DNA from: Aphelenchoides besseyi
Taxonomy: Eukaryota; Nematoda; Chromadorea; Rhabditida; Aphelenchoididae
Reading direction: 5' to 3'
DNA: 64,000 nt
NCBI GenBank assembly: GCA_024699855.1
Contig: JAMPIQ010000001.1
Location: forward strand, 9,300,001 to 9,364,000
Position numbers and translations under genes: made by a program. Positions 12,901 through 24,203 of this stretch are shown here, in pieces (the stretch's first letter is position 1; each line of letters opens with the position of its first letter). The notes under the pieces were generated by a model, which searched no databases, was not told where the DNA came from, and saw only the letters and a program-made list of their open reading frames with translations.

Positions 12901-15900
12901 CTATCAATCCGTTCGCCTAATTGGCCTAATCAGTCAGAAAAGTCGCTAATCACAAACGGAAATTAAATCCTGTACACGAGAAGCCGCTTCTGCGGCACGA
13001 AAGTTTTCGTCTTTGAATTAATTCGATAAGGTGAGAATCCCGAGCGGCGGTTCGAAAGCATGGACGAAACTTTTTCTTTCCAGTCCTTTCGCCCACACGC
13101 TTGAGGGCAAAAAGTTTGCAAGCGCAAAGACGTCAAACAAAATTTTGTGATAAAAATGGCCGTCGGCTTCGAATTCACACGCACAATTTTTTGGAATGCG
13201 CGTTTTTTTGCAAAAAACGTGAAAATCGAAAAAGAGCGAAAGTCCTCCTGGCTAATCAGTTGGACTTAATAAGCAGGTGGAAAAGATCCGCGTTGTGCGT
13301 CGACGCCAATGCCCGGCCGACAGACTCACAACCGCGTGCCGCCGAAGCGAACCGAAGAGTTCGTCTGTCCTCAAAGCATCAAAAATCGTCGGCGTTCGTC
13401 GAGTTTGCGTGATCAAACGGAAATCAAACAACGCAAAAAGACGACCGCTGCGAAGGTCCAGTCTGAACAAACCCGTCGCTTTTTTCTGAACGTCACAAAA
13501 TCACCGGAAACTTGCAGTTTGTCTCCCTCACAATCACAACGGTGAACTCATCGACGTCATTCAGAAGGTCGAGAGCAAACAAAACGGACAGACGAAAACT
13601 CACTTTTCTCAAATTTTGTCGTCTTTGTCTCACTTGTTGGGGAATGTTGCACAAACTCCAACAAAGATCGGGTCCTGGTAACCTAAAAATGAAGTGGTCA
13701 TTTTGAAACTACTGGACGCAAATTTGAACGAAAAGTCAAAAATTTTGCGTCGGTCGAAAGCGCGGAGGCGAATTGTGTTGCGCAGAATCTGCGGCTCCCG
13801 ATTTTGCGCAAATTCGCGAAAAGAAACTTTTTTTTCCGTAGGTGTAAACTGCGAGAGCACGTGAGAAAACGAACTTCTGATAATTCGCATTGTTTGACCT
13901 CATCGTGGCGGATTAAAATTGAATAATCCACTCGGACGTCATCGACTATAAAACAAAACTTTTCGGTTTTTGCGTGTTTTCGGACGTTAAAACGCAACCC
14001 AAAGACGAGTGAAGTATTGGACGCTAACGAATTGGCTTTTGATCGAGGAATTAACGAACACCAGACAATTAGTGGCGATTCTCATTTGCAAAAATGGGCG
14101 GGCAGTTGAGGAAAGCAGCAAAAACGAACTAAAACGTGAGTTCTTGGTCAATTATACACCAAAAAAAGGCACCTAAACGGCTTGCAAACTTAATCTTTCA
14201 ATTGGAGTTCACGTTTTGCGTGCACCAAAAATTTCGACCATTGAATTTGCACTCATTGAATTTTCTTTTCACGCATCATTGGCGCCAAAAGCGTGGGTGC
14301 ACGCCTTTCCGAAATTCAACCGTTAAAGCAGGAGATCAACTCGGAATACAAACTCTTGGTCAAAAGAGACGTCCGAATTTCGGGTATTCGATGTTTTCAT
14401 TGAAAGTACAAATCTTCTTCTTTTTCCTACAATTCGCCTACGCACTTCAATTTCGGAATTAGCAGATGAACAAAGGCAAAAAACTTACTGAATTGGCTGA
14501 TTGACTTGCAGCTGCGGGTCTCGACGTCTGCCGCTGGTGGACGGCGTCGTCGGTGTTTGTGGCAACGGTGCGTTGAATTGCTGTCGATGTAAATGGTCGG
14601 CGACGCGAAGTTCTTTTTCCAATATTCGAATTCGCTGATTCAGAAGATCAGTCGGCTCTAAAACAGTTGCAATTTGCAATTACCATCAGACGTGGAAACG
14701 ATCGAATGTTGCAACGGAAAGAACGCAATCTGATGAGTCACGGATGTTTTTTTTAAGTGCGCCAAAACTTCTGGCCCTCAGATGCGATAAGCAAAAAAGT
14801 CATGATGACCGAAAAAGTTCGCGAAAGCGTGCGGTTTGTTTTGTGTTGGTCGTTTCCACGTTTCAAAAACAACGAGACGTAGGAATCGAATTAAAAATTG
14901 CGATCTGACGCACGTCGAACAGAAAAGAATTCGTGATTGATTTCCGTTTAGCAAAAATTGCGGCAAACGGAACCAAAAAGACGGTTTTCCGGCCAAATTT
15001 CTTGACGTCTCCACTGCCGCTTCGAAGAGACGGAAAGAAGTTTGAACTCACGACTGATGACCTTCAAGTTAACGGAAAGCGAAAATCGGCGTCGAAACTG
15101 TTGGAGTTTAACGCAATTTAGAGATGATCGTGCAGACGAACAATCCGCAACCATCGAATTGCTCAGTTCCCAGTGCGCATAAGATTTTTTGAGTCATAGC
15201 ACGACGACAACAAAAATGGACATTCCCGTGAATCACAAGCAGCGAAAATTGTTTACGATCTTGTTAGCGACAACTTGCGCAAAAGTTTGAAGTTGCGCGA
15301 GTCAACCGAAGTGATGCAATAGGCGAGAACACCAACAGTGCGGACATCTGCTGCTTGTGAACGAAAACCGGAACGGCGAATTTCACGGAAAATGCCGCGG
15401 CACTTCGACCTCAAAAAGCTTCAAGGACGATCGAAACGACCTTCGGCTTTCAACTTCAAACACAACTTACTTTTCGCTTGATTTGCGGCTTCTCGGAAAC
15501 AGTAAAGAGCGTGTTGGAATTGCTTGTGGGTCTCGTACAAGTGACCCAAAGACGCCCAAGCCGAAACGTGTTTTCGATCCAATTGGACGGCGCAAGCAAA
15601 AGCCTAAAAACCGCAAATAAAACTGATGGCTAACACAAACTGATCACCTGAAGCGCATCCAACGGCTGATGTTGTTGCAAATAAAGTTGTCCGATTCCAA
15701 ACCACGTGTTGGCGTCCGCGTCCAAGTCGATCACTTGGCGAAATTTGTCGAAGGCCGCCGACGCTCCTTCCAATCGCGCACGTTGAGCGACGACGCGGCC
15801 CAAATAGCAAATCGAACGCCCGCAACGACCGCGTTCAACGGCCCGACTGATCAGGACCTCGGCTTCCTCGAAACACTTGGCTTTGTTTTTGGTTTCGTCG

Positions 15901-17321
15901 GTGAAAGGCTCTTGGAATTTAATCCATCCTGCAAAAGAACAGTAAAATGGTGGTACCCGGCGCAGTGCCAAAAAAATCGCCGACGACCTTCACGACCAAA
16001 ACGCGGCGGAGAAAATTTTTCGTACAAAAAAGCGAATTGACGGCCAAAAAACCTTTTTTTCCCATTCAATTCGTTTTTCTTTTACGATCGTAAAACGTGT
16101 GTGTGGTCGCAGTAGAAGTAGCCAGTGACCTCTGAGAAACAAAAAAGACGAACCCAACTGCCGATAAGCGGCGGCGACCAGATCGTCCGGCAAGTTCTTG
16201 GCGTCTTTGACCAACTCCAAATAGCGCTGTTTGGCACGGGGAAACTCGCCGAAAAGGTCGTAGCAGTGGGCAATGTGCAGTTTGATGAGTGAGTGTGGAA
16301 AAATGCGCAGCTCGTTTTTGTCGTTCAACGCGATGTTCAGATGCTAAACATACTGATCAAGCGATTCCAAGCCCCGCACGAACCCTATTTGCCTGTTGAT
16401 AGTCTCCAATACATTTGTTAGCAAAACCGAGTCGTGCGTGCACTTCCGTGGTTTTCGGATTGAACGGATAACAATAGACGAATTGATTGAACAGTTGAAT
16501 GCACCTGAAAACGCTGGCATTTGGTTTGCGAGTCAGAAATGCCAAAAATCGCTTGTTGGAACACTCACTAGCACCTCAACGATTCGACAACCTTCTTGGC
16601 ATTCAACAGACAGAAACAAAAACGAATTTGAACTCACGGTCGAAATATTCGGAAATGAAAGAAGCAAACACCCAAACCATACAAGTTCGCTGCATTCTGC
16701 CAAAATCGTCCACCACTGTGTCGATAGGCCATTTGAAAGGCAGAGATCGCTGAAATCGAAAAACTCAATGGATAAAAGATGAGAGTAACCTCGAGCATAA
16801 TCCAGAGCCAAAAGATGCACGTTTCCGAGATGACTGTACGTTTTGTAGAATTCACTGGCACTTCTCGAGCCTTCAGCCTCTTCCTTCTCGTTTTCCAATG
16901 TTCGCAGAAGTCGATTTTCGTACGTGATCAACGCCTAAAGAACGACCAGTAAAATAGAATAGAATCGAACTTGCCGAGTACAACATCGACTTCTCTCGGA
17001 GATGATCTTTTGCCGAGAGCAGAAATTCGGTGTAATTCAAACTAAAACAAAAAATTTACAAAATCAAATTCCTTTACCTTGTGATTCCCGAGTACTTTCG
17101 GTCTTCAGCTTCCATTTCCTCGGCTGTTTCCCGATCTCCGGGCTCAGCGGACATGACAAACGATTCTGGAGGCAAAATCTTGACTGAAAATTGGGAATAA
17201 AAGACGAAAATTGGAATCGTTTTTTCTGCTTACAGCGACCGCCAAAATTCGCGTTCTTCTTGGCGACATTCGCACTTTTTTCTGCGAACTGCGGCCAATA
17301 CCAACGACTTTCAACTGCCAT
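9908..17321 (-). CDS. UTX/KDM6 histone H3K27 demethylase
   Basis: Fe(II)/2-oxoglutarate dioxygenase that removes methyl groups from H3K27 in COMPASS-type complexes. Exons read downward: 17234-17321, 17078-17183, 16975-17041, 16790-16934, 16638-16749, 16384-16504, 16154-16343, 15648-15928, 15471-15603, 14489-14657, a probable small exon near 12413-12487, 11137-12166, 10628-11095, 10434-10585 and 9908-10389. Total is about 1,200 residues. TPRs cover roughly residues 60-450 ([35 protein letters not shown]). The JmjC domain carries [12 protein letters not shown], giving the His/Glu iron ligands near residue 957, and [13 protein letters not shown], giving the third His. A four-Cys zinc module follows ([15 protein letters not shown] ... 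FCLQCARR). The start is the first in-frame ATG. The intron after 16975 uses a GC donor. Only the small exon is uncertain; exons 14489-14657 and 11137-12166 are out of phase without it. Confidence 0.93.
12488..14488 (-). other. long intron of the UTX gene
   Basis: This intron is about 2 kb where the gene's other introns are mostly 40-60 bp. It holds no exon that I can support on either strand; open frames of 60-110 codons are basic low-complexity readings. A second long intron lies at 14658-15470. Either could hold enhancers or an alternative promoter. The sequence just below, 12413-12487, ends in a strong GTAAGT donor and supplies the phase needed to connect the flanking UTX exons. Confidence 0.5.
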
Positions 17322-18000
17322 CCCCGTAGCCAACTTATCTATCAATCATAACAAAATCAAATAACATTAGTTCAGCATCTTTAGGTACCCTCTAATCAAC
17401 TAGAAGTAAACTGGATGTCTGTAACCGGTTGTTTGGCTTAGTACCTTGAATTCGTACACAAACAAGTTGTAAAATAAAACTTTTCTATTCGCAATCTCGA
17501 TCTCTTCTCACTACTAACTACTCAGAGATTGCATGAATATTTGAACTAGCTCTCTAGACAAAACATTGGCGATCAAAAACATTACAATAAAACACGTTTA
17601 ACACCTTCAAACTCTTCAAACATCATCCAACTTGTTTTCAACTTAATTAGACTCAAACTTAACACTTAATCAAGCATAAAATTCGTGATGTCTAATTTTA
17701 ATTAAGGATTCAACATCAAGTTTAGTTTACTTCTTACTGTGTCTTTAACATCTTGCTCGCGTTAGACCATCTTCTTCAGTGATGGTCCACACGAGGTTGT
17801 TGCAAAATAGACGCAAATCTTTCTAAAGGTTGGCAATTGGTGGATCCTAACAAATTGTTGTGTCAGAACAAGAGGTTTTAAAGAGAGCTCAAAAATAGTG
17901 GTAGACGTTGGAAAGAATCAAATTTGGCTGCTGTGTCAATTCCTATCGAAAATAAGCTTTGCTTATTTAGATTTAAGTTAAGAAAGGATAAAAGATTGCA
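17322..18000. other. intergenic upstream of UTX
   Basis: AT-rich sequence that must contain the UTX promoter. No start exon, repeat or RNA gene is apparent. Confidence 0.4.
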
Positions 18001-18640
18001 AAATAAGGTTATAATACTTCAGTCTATGATATGTGTACGCTGTTCAAAAGCTGTCCAGAAGAAAACTACGACGCATCACATTGTTGTTTGAAAGGACATG
18101 TGTTGATTTCGTTCTCATTCATTGGGAATCACATTCTGCTAATCTTAGTTATGATGCTTGTGTCAACGGCTGTCGTTTGCTTCAACATCGTCCTTTTTGT
18201 GATTTCGTATGCACGTACTCCCATCAAACTGCTCATGCAATTCGTGACCACTGTTGAACAATAAGTTGCTTTATTCACGCTGTTCGTGTACAAATGGTAA
18301 CTAGAAATATATTACCATTGAAGCGAATAGTTTTAGATCATTCAAGAACTCACGGCCAACATAAAACTGACGTCTATGGCTAAATTACAAGAATTGGACA
18401 GACTGACAGCAAAGTTTGCCAAAAAATACCAAACGATTAAAACATCTAAAAGCCAATTCGGTAAATACAAATGGTCGTATAACACAGTAGTAATCAATTT
18501 TAGCTGTTCCCATGGTCAAAAACGCATTGAAAACTTCGGAGTGCCAACAGACAAAGCAATTGAAAACATACTGGATTTCGCCGATCCTACTCCACAGTAA
18601 ACCAAATCGTGATTTTTAATTTGCTGATGGAAAAGTGTTG
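18001..18640 (+). other. exon-like fragments, gene unresolved
   Basis: At 18336 a pyrimidine-TTTTAG is followed by an open frame of about 40 codons, rich in Lys and Thr (MAKLQELDRLTAKFAKKY), that reaches a GTAAAT donor near 18461. A matching TTTTAG acceptor near 18502 continues in frame for about 30 codons. Further upstream, 18030-18260 is open in two frames, one with several regularly spaced cysteines and one with a hydrophobic stretch. I cannot link these into one model or recognise a family. They may be parts of a lineage-specific gene or a remnant. Confidence 0.25.
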
Positions 18641-19241
18641 AGAGTTCGTAAGTCCACTCTACATCTTGTTTATCCATTTCAAAAAAAGTTTTAATACAAT
18701 ATATTTTAAATGCATTTGGACCGCTGTGATGAGTGCACAATGCGAATGTTTCAACAACTCTACGCAGCTGTAAGTTCATCGATAATCGTTGCCAGCTCGG
18801 AAGCACCAGACGAATTAGAATCGCTTGCGGCGCATTCAAACGACTTCTTGACAAGCTGACAAGTCCCAACAAAACTAAAGAGTCGATATTTCAGTTTCCG
18901 ATACTCGTCTAATCAATTCATTTCGATTGACCGGCATTCAATGGCAACCTGATCGAATGAATGCACGGAGACAAACTCGATTCGAATATCCGATCAATTC
19001 GAAAACTCATTCACTTAAAAGTGAAATGGCTGGGGCAGAACTCAAAACTTCCGCTGGTAAAGTGATCAAGAATCAAGTCGACAATATGCTCTTGTTTTAG
19101 TTCTCAAATTTAACATAAATAACAATTCCGCTTTTACTTCCAAACTCTCCCAATCAAGCACAAACTCCAACCTCGAATCCAAATCCTATTCTTGGTTGGA
19201 TCTAAAATTTGATCATGTTAAAAAAGAGATGAGTGACTTAC

Positions 19242-19750
19242 TTAAGAGCCTCGAAATTGCGTTTTTATTTGGTCAATCAACTTTTTCGCCTCGAAAATAT
19301 AACTGAATTCCACTCTGCGCGAGCCTTGGCAATTCGAATGCCAGTTTACTCCATCGTGCTAAAAAATGAATTAATGAAACTTCTGGTTAACTTACACACT
19401 GCTCATCAACGGCAATGTAATTGCCAAGAGCGGTACCTTCAAGTCTTGCTTCACTCGATAGCCCAAACGTATCGGCCAAAAAAACGCGTTAACCCGTTTT
19501 GACACACACTCAAATGGCCCGATTGAACGAACGTTACGACTGTAGTACCAACTTGCGAAGAATTGAAAGAATACGCGATACCAGTGACCGCCGACATGTT
19601 TTCGTCCTGAGCAAACCTTCAATGAAAAAGTAATCGAAATGATTTGGTCAGGCAAATTTGCATATTTGAGAATGCAACTTCAACCTACTCAGATTTGATT
19701 TGCATGTTTACTACACCGTCCACTAACTCCTGTTTCACAGTTGGATCCAT
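19242..19750 (-). CDS. unrecognised 119-residue protein, four exons
   Basis: Four exons (19689-19750, 19494-19616, 19396-19453, 19242-19358) join in phase, with introns of 72, 40 and 37 bp. They encode 119 residues from ATG at 19750 to TAA. The ATG lies 24 bases after TCTCTTGCAG, a candidate trans-splice acceptor. The N terminus is acidic and helical (MDPTVKQELVDGVV). The middle is beta-rich (GTTVVTFVQSGHLSVCQNG), then GTALGNYIAVDEQC, and the C terminus is helical (YIFEAKKLIDQIKTQF). There is no clear signal peptide. The alternating helix-strand-helix layout is compatible with a small regulatory fold such as roadblock/LAMTOR, but that is a guess. Read without splicing, this strand has frame conflicts; all disappear with these introns. 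Confidence 0.6.
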
Positions 19751-19984
19751 AGCAAAAGATGGGAATGAAATATGCTGCAAGAGAGAGCAATCGCTTCGAC
19801 TAAAAATGGCGATTGAGTTGGAGTGACAGATTGGAGGTCCTCGAAGGAAATAACCGGAGGTTATTCTAAGACTTTGATTTGGACTTTGATTGCGATTCGT
19901 CGCCAACTACCGGTCAATATCGCACTTTCTCGTGAGTAGATCCACTCAAGAAAAACATTCGTTTTGTTCATTACACTTAAAATG

Positions 19985-20290
19985 GAATGTCTAATTCTCA
20001 ATCTTCATCTCTCTGTCACTTGTGTAGTCGTAGTGATTGTTGGAAGAATGAGAACATCAAGACAAAATTCCTCACAACTTCGAACTGTTTGTTCAGCGGT
20101 CAGTCAGAAACAAATCGAATGCTTAACGCAACTCGTGTTCGAAAATCGGTTATTGGTATAAAGTCGAAAGAATGCAAAACATTATCGCCACATGCACTCC
20201 CTCCCTTACGCAACGATCATTTGCAGGAACGGCAATTCAAGAAACAACTTTGTAAAGATGTCAACTACTTCGCACGGATTGGCGGGCGAC
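19985..20290 (+). other. Cys-containing open frame, uncertain
   Basis: An ATG-initiated frame of 102 codons at 19987-20295 contains a CHLCSRSDC cluster followed by Ser/Thr/Lys-rich sequence and stops at TGA. No splice sites or promoter signals support it. It could be an unspliced reading of an exon of the unresolved gene whose 3' exons lie at 20529-20937. Confidence 0.2.
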
Positions 20291-20528
20291 TTTGAATCAC
20301 AATTTCTGGTGCGTTTCCACGAGCGGTTTGTTTATTGAGCTAAACGATCGTTGGTACGTTTGAATGGTGCCGACTCGTCCTATGGAATCCGTTTGCGACA
20401 AATATCCACACCGTCTAGTACCAACCAGCCGTTGATTTGCACGACCACGTTAATCGATTCGATCGCTCCAAACTAGCCAGCATTCAAGCAACATGACAGC
20501 AGATAGAAGAATATGAATTCTGTTTTAG

Positions 20529-20937
20529 TTCTAATCGCATTCAACCCGGCGATCGTCCTCTTGCCGTCAACTGTCAGTCGACAAGCGCACTGACCATCGA
20601 TGAAATGTACGAGATTTCTGAATTCAACGGCACGGTCACCGGTCTGATGATTGAATTCGATGTCTACGGTAATCGTTCTCAACTTACACAACTATAATGT
20701 TTAGATACCTGTTCGCCGTTGAATGAAATCGTCTCTGTTCGTCTAATCAACAACCAATACACATGGATCAGAGATGTCCTTGAGGTCTCAAGTGACGAAC
20801 GTTTTTACCAAATTCAATCTTTAACGTACTTACTACTTGCTCAAAGTACATCAGTGAATAAAGTTTTCTTAGAAAGCAAATTCAATGACAATCGTCTAGG
20901 TCTTTTAAACTTTTCTTTCTATTCATTAAGTAAATAA
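20529..20937 (+). CDS. 3' exons of an unresolved gene, partial
   Basis: Exon 20529-20668 follows TGTTTTAG and ends at a GTAATC donor. Exon 20705-20937 follows GTTTAG and continues in phase to TAA. Together they read ...PGDRPLAVNCQSTSALTIDEMYEISEFN..., then DTCSPLNEIVSVRLINNQY. An upstream exon ending at the GTACGT donor at 20354 fits the phase and adds FWCVSTSGLFIELNDR, but I cannot find its 5' boundary. The pattern of beta strands with spaced cysteines suggests an extracellular domain. No family is recognised, and the reverse strand is also open here, so the orientation rests on the splice signals. Confidence 0.4.
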
Positions 20938-21037
20938 TTGTTGTAGCATAGTAATGCTGACAATTAGTTGCCTTTAGTAGATGTCGTTTGACGTTTAGTC
21001 TCAAAAGTCAACGAAGCAACTTTTCGAGTTCGCGGGA

Positions 21038-21067
21038 ATCACGCTTCTTTCTGCCCTAAGGCGTGAT
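21038..21067. other. inverted repeat / hairpin in GC-rich patch
   Basis: ATCACGC at 21038-21044 is perfectly complementary to GCGTGAT at 21061-21067 across a 16-base loop. The surrounding 21020-21120 is more GC-rich than its neighbourhood and holds several CTGA words after TGATGG. It lies about 140 bp upstream of the aspartic protease ATG. It could be a structured RNA, a box C/D-like element or a promoter palindrome. Confidence 0.35.
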
Positions 21068-21208
21068 GGCGCAAGTCTACTCACTAGGGAGTCTGAGGGA
21101 TCTCTGACGTCTGAATCAGGTACGAGAATGTGAAAAAGAATGGATTCTTAGTTAAGAAGTTGAACGAGAGAGTTTAGTTTTTGCGTCTTCACATTCAGGA
21201 TCTGCAAA

Positions 21209-22894
21209 ATGGTTCGCTGTAGTTTTCTTTTTCTATTCACACTTTTCGATTTGAACGTTGGTATTGTTCTTCAAATTCCTGTGCAACGAAAGGTTCTGCG
21301 TAACAAAACAAGTGAGTCATTTTGAGTGTAATTAATCAAACGATTTTGAAGATGAAACGGGGAAGTTGGCCGTGGAGTTCGATAAATACGGACAGCGACT
21401 TTCCAATAACAAAGATATTGAATACAAAGGAGTAATTCAATTGGGAAACCAAAAGTTTACTGTGGTTTTCGATACTGGAGTTCGTTGTATTTGAGTTTCC
21501 TTGACATGTTTTGTATTCAGAGCGACGTTCTTTGGGTCCCTGCAGCAGGTGAACGAAATGAATCTTGAAGTCAAGTCACCATTCTTTCAGGTTGTCGTTC
21601 ATCCGGTCCATTTGTTTCTTCCTGTCGATCTCAAACCAACGTTTACAACGCAACAAAATCGCCGACTTCACGAAAAACGGGACAAAACTTTTCGATTGGT
21701 AATAAGTTCACTTCAATTTGTTTTCATCTGTTTGCAGAATATGGCACCGGTTCTGCGTCCGGCGCTTACTACCTTGATACATTTGCGGTAATCGCCAATT
21801 AGCTGCAGTTTGACTTTAAACTTTCAGTTTGGTGATCCTCGAGGCAAACAACTTAAATTGAAACGTCCAGTAACGTTTGGAGGTGAGAGATGTTTTTTGA
21901 ATCATGATAGTCAAGAAAATGTGTATAGTCGGTGGAAGCCGAGTTAAACAACTTAATTGACTCAATAACAACCTTCTGTTTTAGCCGCTACTCGAATGTC
22001 TTTTAGGTGGGTTTCTAGAGATTTATTCTCGGAAGTTCACGATAGAACTATCCTACATTTGAGTTATTTTATTGAACAAAATGAACGAATAATGGTAAAC
22101 TATGGTTTAATTGTAGTGACGAAGGGATCTTGGGACTCAGTTTCCAACAGAAAGGCTCACCAACACCCATCTTTCAACAAGCTGTACAGGAGAAGCTCAT
22201 GGACAAACCGATTTTCACAACATGGATGAGAAAGTGCGATGGAAGTTGTCAACACGGTGGTCTTATAACTTTTGGAGGTTTATTTGAAGTTATGATTGAA
22301 ACGCTTTCAACAAAAAATTTCAGGTTACGATCACAAACATTGTGGTCGAGTACGTCAATGGGCTTCGGTAGATAAAAGTCAAATTCATTGGTCTTTCAAT
22401 ATCGATGAAGTTAGTGCTGGCAACTATCGACATCACGAAAAAATGAAGGCAATAACAGATACAGGTTTTGAGCTAATAGTTGTAAAAATAGTAAAATCTT
22501 ATTACAGGAACTTCATTTATTATTGGACCAAACAAACTTGTTGAAGCCATGGCGAAGGCTATTAATGCTGAAATGGTGGCTGGAGCTTATATTGTTTCAT
22601 GGTAATTAGTTGGACTGTTCGATTAGCAGTCATTTTCAGTAATCAAGATTTCCAAATTGCCTTGAAAATTGGTCACCAACGTTTTTCCATCGAGGCTTCA
22701 CAAATGCTTTTGAAAGACAACGGTCTGTGCATCTTGGCGTTGAGCGGCAGTGACGATTTTGACTTTTGGATTTTAGGTAAGGAGGCACTTTCTGTGATTG
22801 AATCTCTTTTGTAGGATCGCCGTTTGTGCGTAGTTTTTGCCAAATCCATGATATTGCACATTATCGTATTGGATTTGCAAGAGCGTTTACGTAG
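21209..22894 (+). CDS. aspartic protease, pepsin family A1
   Basis: Secreted or lysosomal acid endopeptidase. Twelve exons are phase-consistent: 21209-21311, 21352-21479, 21521-21548, 21591-21698, 21738-21787, 21828-21882, 21985-22006, 22117-22277, 22324-22464, 22508-22601, 22640-22776 and 22815-22894. They encode 368 residues. A hydrophobic signal peptide (about 1-20) is followed by a short propeptide. The first catalytic motif VFDTGSDVLWVP has DTG at 75-77; the flap YGTGSASG with its Tyr is present; the second motif is AITDTGTSF with DTG near 264-266. Two loop disulfides are suggested by CRSSGPFVSSC and the late NGLC/SFC pair. GGLITFGGYDHKHCG and the ending WILGSPFVRSFC...IGFA resemble nematode ASP proteins. 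ATTCAG lies 10 bases before the ATG. Exons of 22 and 28 nt are notably small. Confidence 0.93.
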
Positions 22895-22980
22895 ATAACT
22901 CTATTAACTAATAAATTTATTTCATAGGAACGCTTTTATTCAAAATCAACAAGAAGAATAACAAACAAACAATAAACCGT

Positions 22981-24046
22981 TTAAACTTGGCGATTCAATT
23001 CGCTTAATTCTTCTTTCATCTCTTCATCTTCGTCATTCAATTCGTCTTCGCTGTCGCTAATCACCGGCTCAAACGGTTGATCGTATTCGGACAAACTGAA
23101 TTTCTCCATTTTTATTTGCTCTCCCGCCTTGTGGATCTCCAGTTTGGCCATCTGATCGTCCAGTTGATTGTCAACCATCAATGTAACAACCGGTTTTTCT
23201 GTGTGTGCCCGAAGTACCTCGACACGCATTTGCTTTCGAAACTCATCGTGTAAACGACTGCAGGCATCCAACGCTGTGCTCATGATCTGCTTGAAGATCT
23301 CACGTCCAAAACATCCACGTAAATCGATGAAAGACGCTTCAGATGTCCCATCTAAACAAACCGATGTTGAGGGTGATGGAATGGAACTCACTTATCGATC
23401 CAATAGTCACAGCACCCGAAGCATCTTGGTCGTCTTGATCACAAACATCGACGACCACTTGCTCGTTAACATACGCGCAGTTCAGAACCGCCAACAGTCC
23501 GCGCATTGTTATTCCCGCATCTATGAGAGCAAAATTTGCTGCATTCAAACAAACAGCAATGTTGTTGCCGTCCATCTAAACTACAATCATACATCCTCTG
23601 CAAACTTCTATCAAACCTCTAGAACACGGAAAACAATGTCGATTCGAGTACGTGGATAGTTCTCCAGAAGAATTAATTCACCCAGAACTTGCTCCAAAAT
23701 CTGATGAGTTTCCTTGTCAGCACGAGCTTTTCGTTTCTGTCGATCCGCACCGGCATATCGACTTCGATACATGTGACAGCGAAGAATCGCCGCATCGTCC
23801 AACTTTCTCATACGAAATCGTTGCAACGGACCAAAAACCGAACACAAAACCTAAATACCGAATAGACGATCGTTCAAAAGTCTAAGCTTTTACCTTGGCA
23901 CCACCTTGAACAAAATAACATGAACCATCGGCTTGACTCATTTCACTCATTCGAAATTGAGTTCGTCGGAATTGATCTCCTCGTCTGCCATCCGGTCGCC
24001 AATCGACTGCCTTCACGTTTGCCGGCTTACAAGTCGCTGTCGCCAT
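22981..24046 (-). CDS. exosome complex RNase PH-like subunit RRP41 (EXOSC4)
   Basis: Ring subunit of the RNA exosome, needed for 3'-5' RNA processing and decay. Exons 23894-24046, 23617-23850, 23392-23575 and 22981-23351 join in phase to give 313 residues. The RNase PH fold shows in RPDGRRGDQFRRTQFRM, ADGSCYFVQGGAK, FGPLQRFRM, NYPRTRIDIVFRVLE, MDGNNIAVCLNAANFALIDAGI and the closing helices. The human protein is about 245 residues; the excess is a roughly 50-residue acidic tail (DSEDELNDEDEEMKEEL). TTCAATTTCAG ends 4 bases before the ATG, a very good trans-splice acceptor. TIMM10B ends 157 bp upstream on the same strand, so the two may form an operon with this gene downstream. Confidence 0.92.
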
Positions 24047-24203
24047 TGGTCTGAAATTGAAGTTGAACGTCTTTCAAAAAAACAAATCAAAGTATTTCAA
24101 TGAAAATCAACATTCTAAGACAGAAAAAATTTGAAATTTCTAAGGTTTATTCCTAAAAACAATCAAATCAACAAATGGGAAACAGTCGCCAATCCATGAA
24201 TGA

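Noticed and set aside
12413..15200. Several 60-110 codon frames on both strands within the UTX introns
   Set aside because: They lack consistent splice sites and their composition is that of random DNA with this base content.
19392..19655. Unspliced 87-codon minus-strand frame looking vaguely transposase-like
   Set aside because: It crosses two introns of the phase-consistent four-exon gene at 19242-19750; the apparent similarity is a frame artefact.
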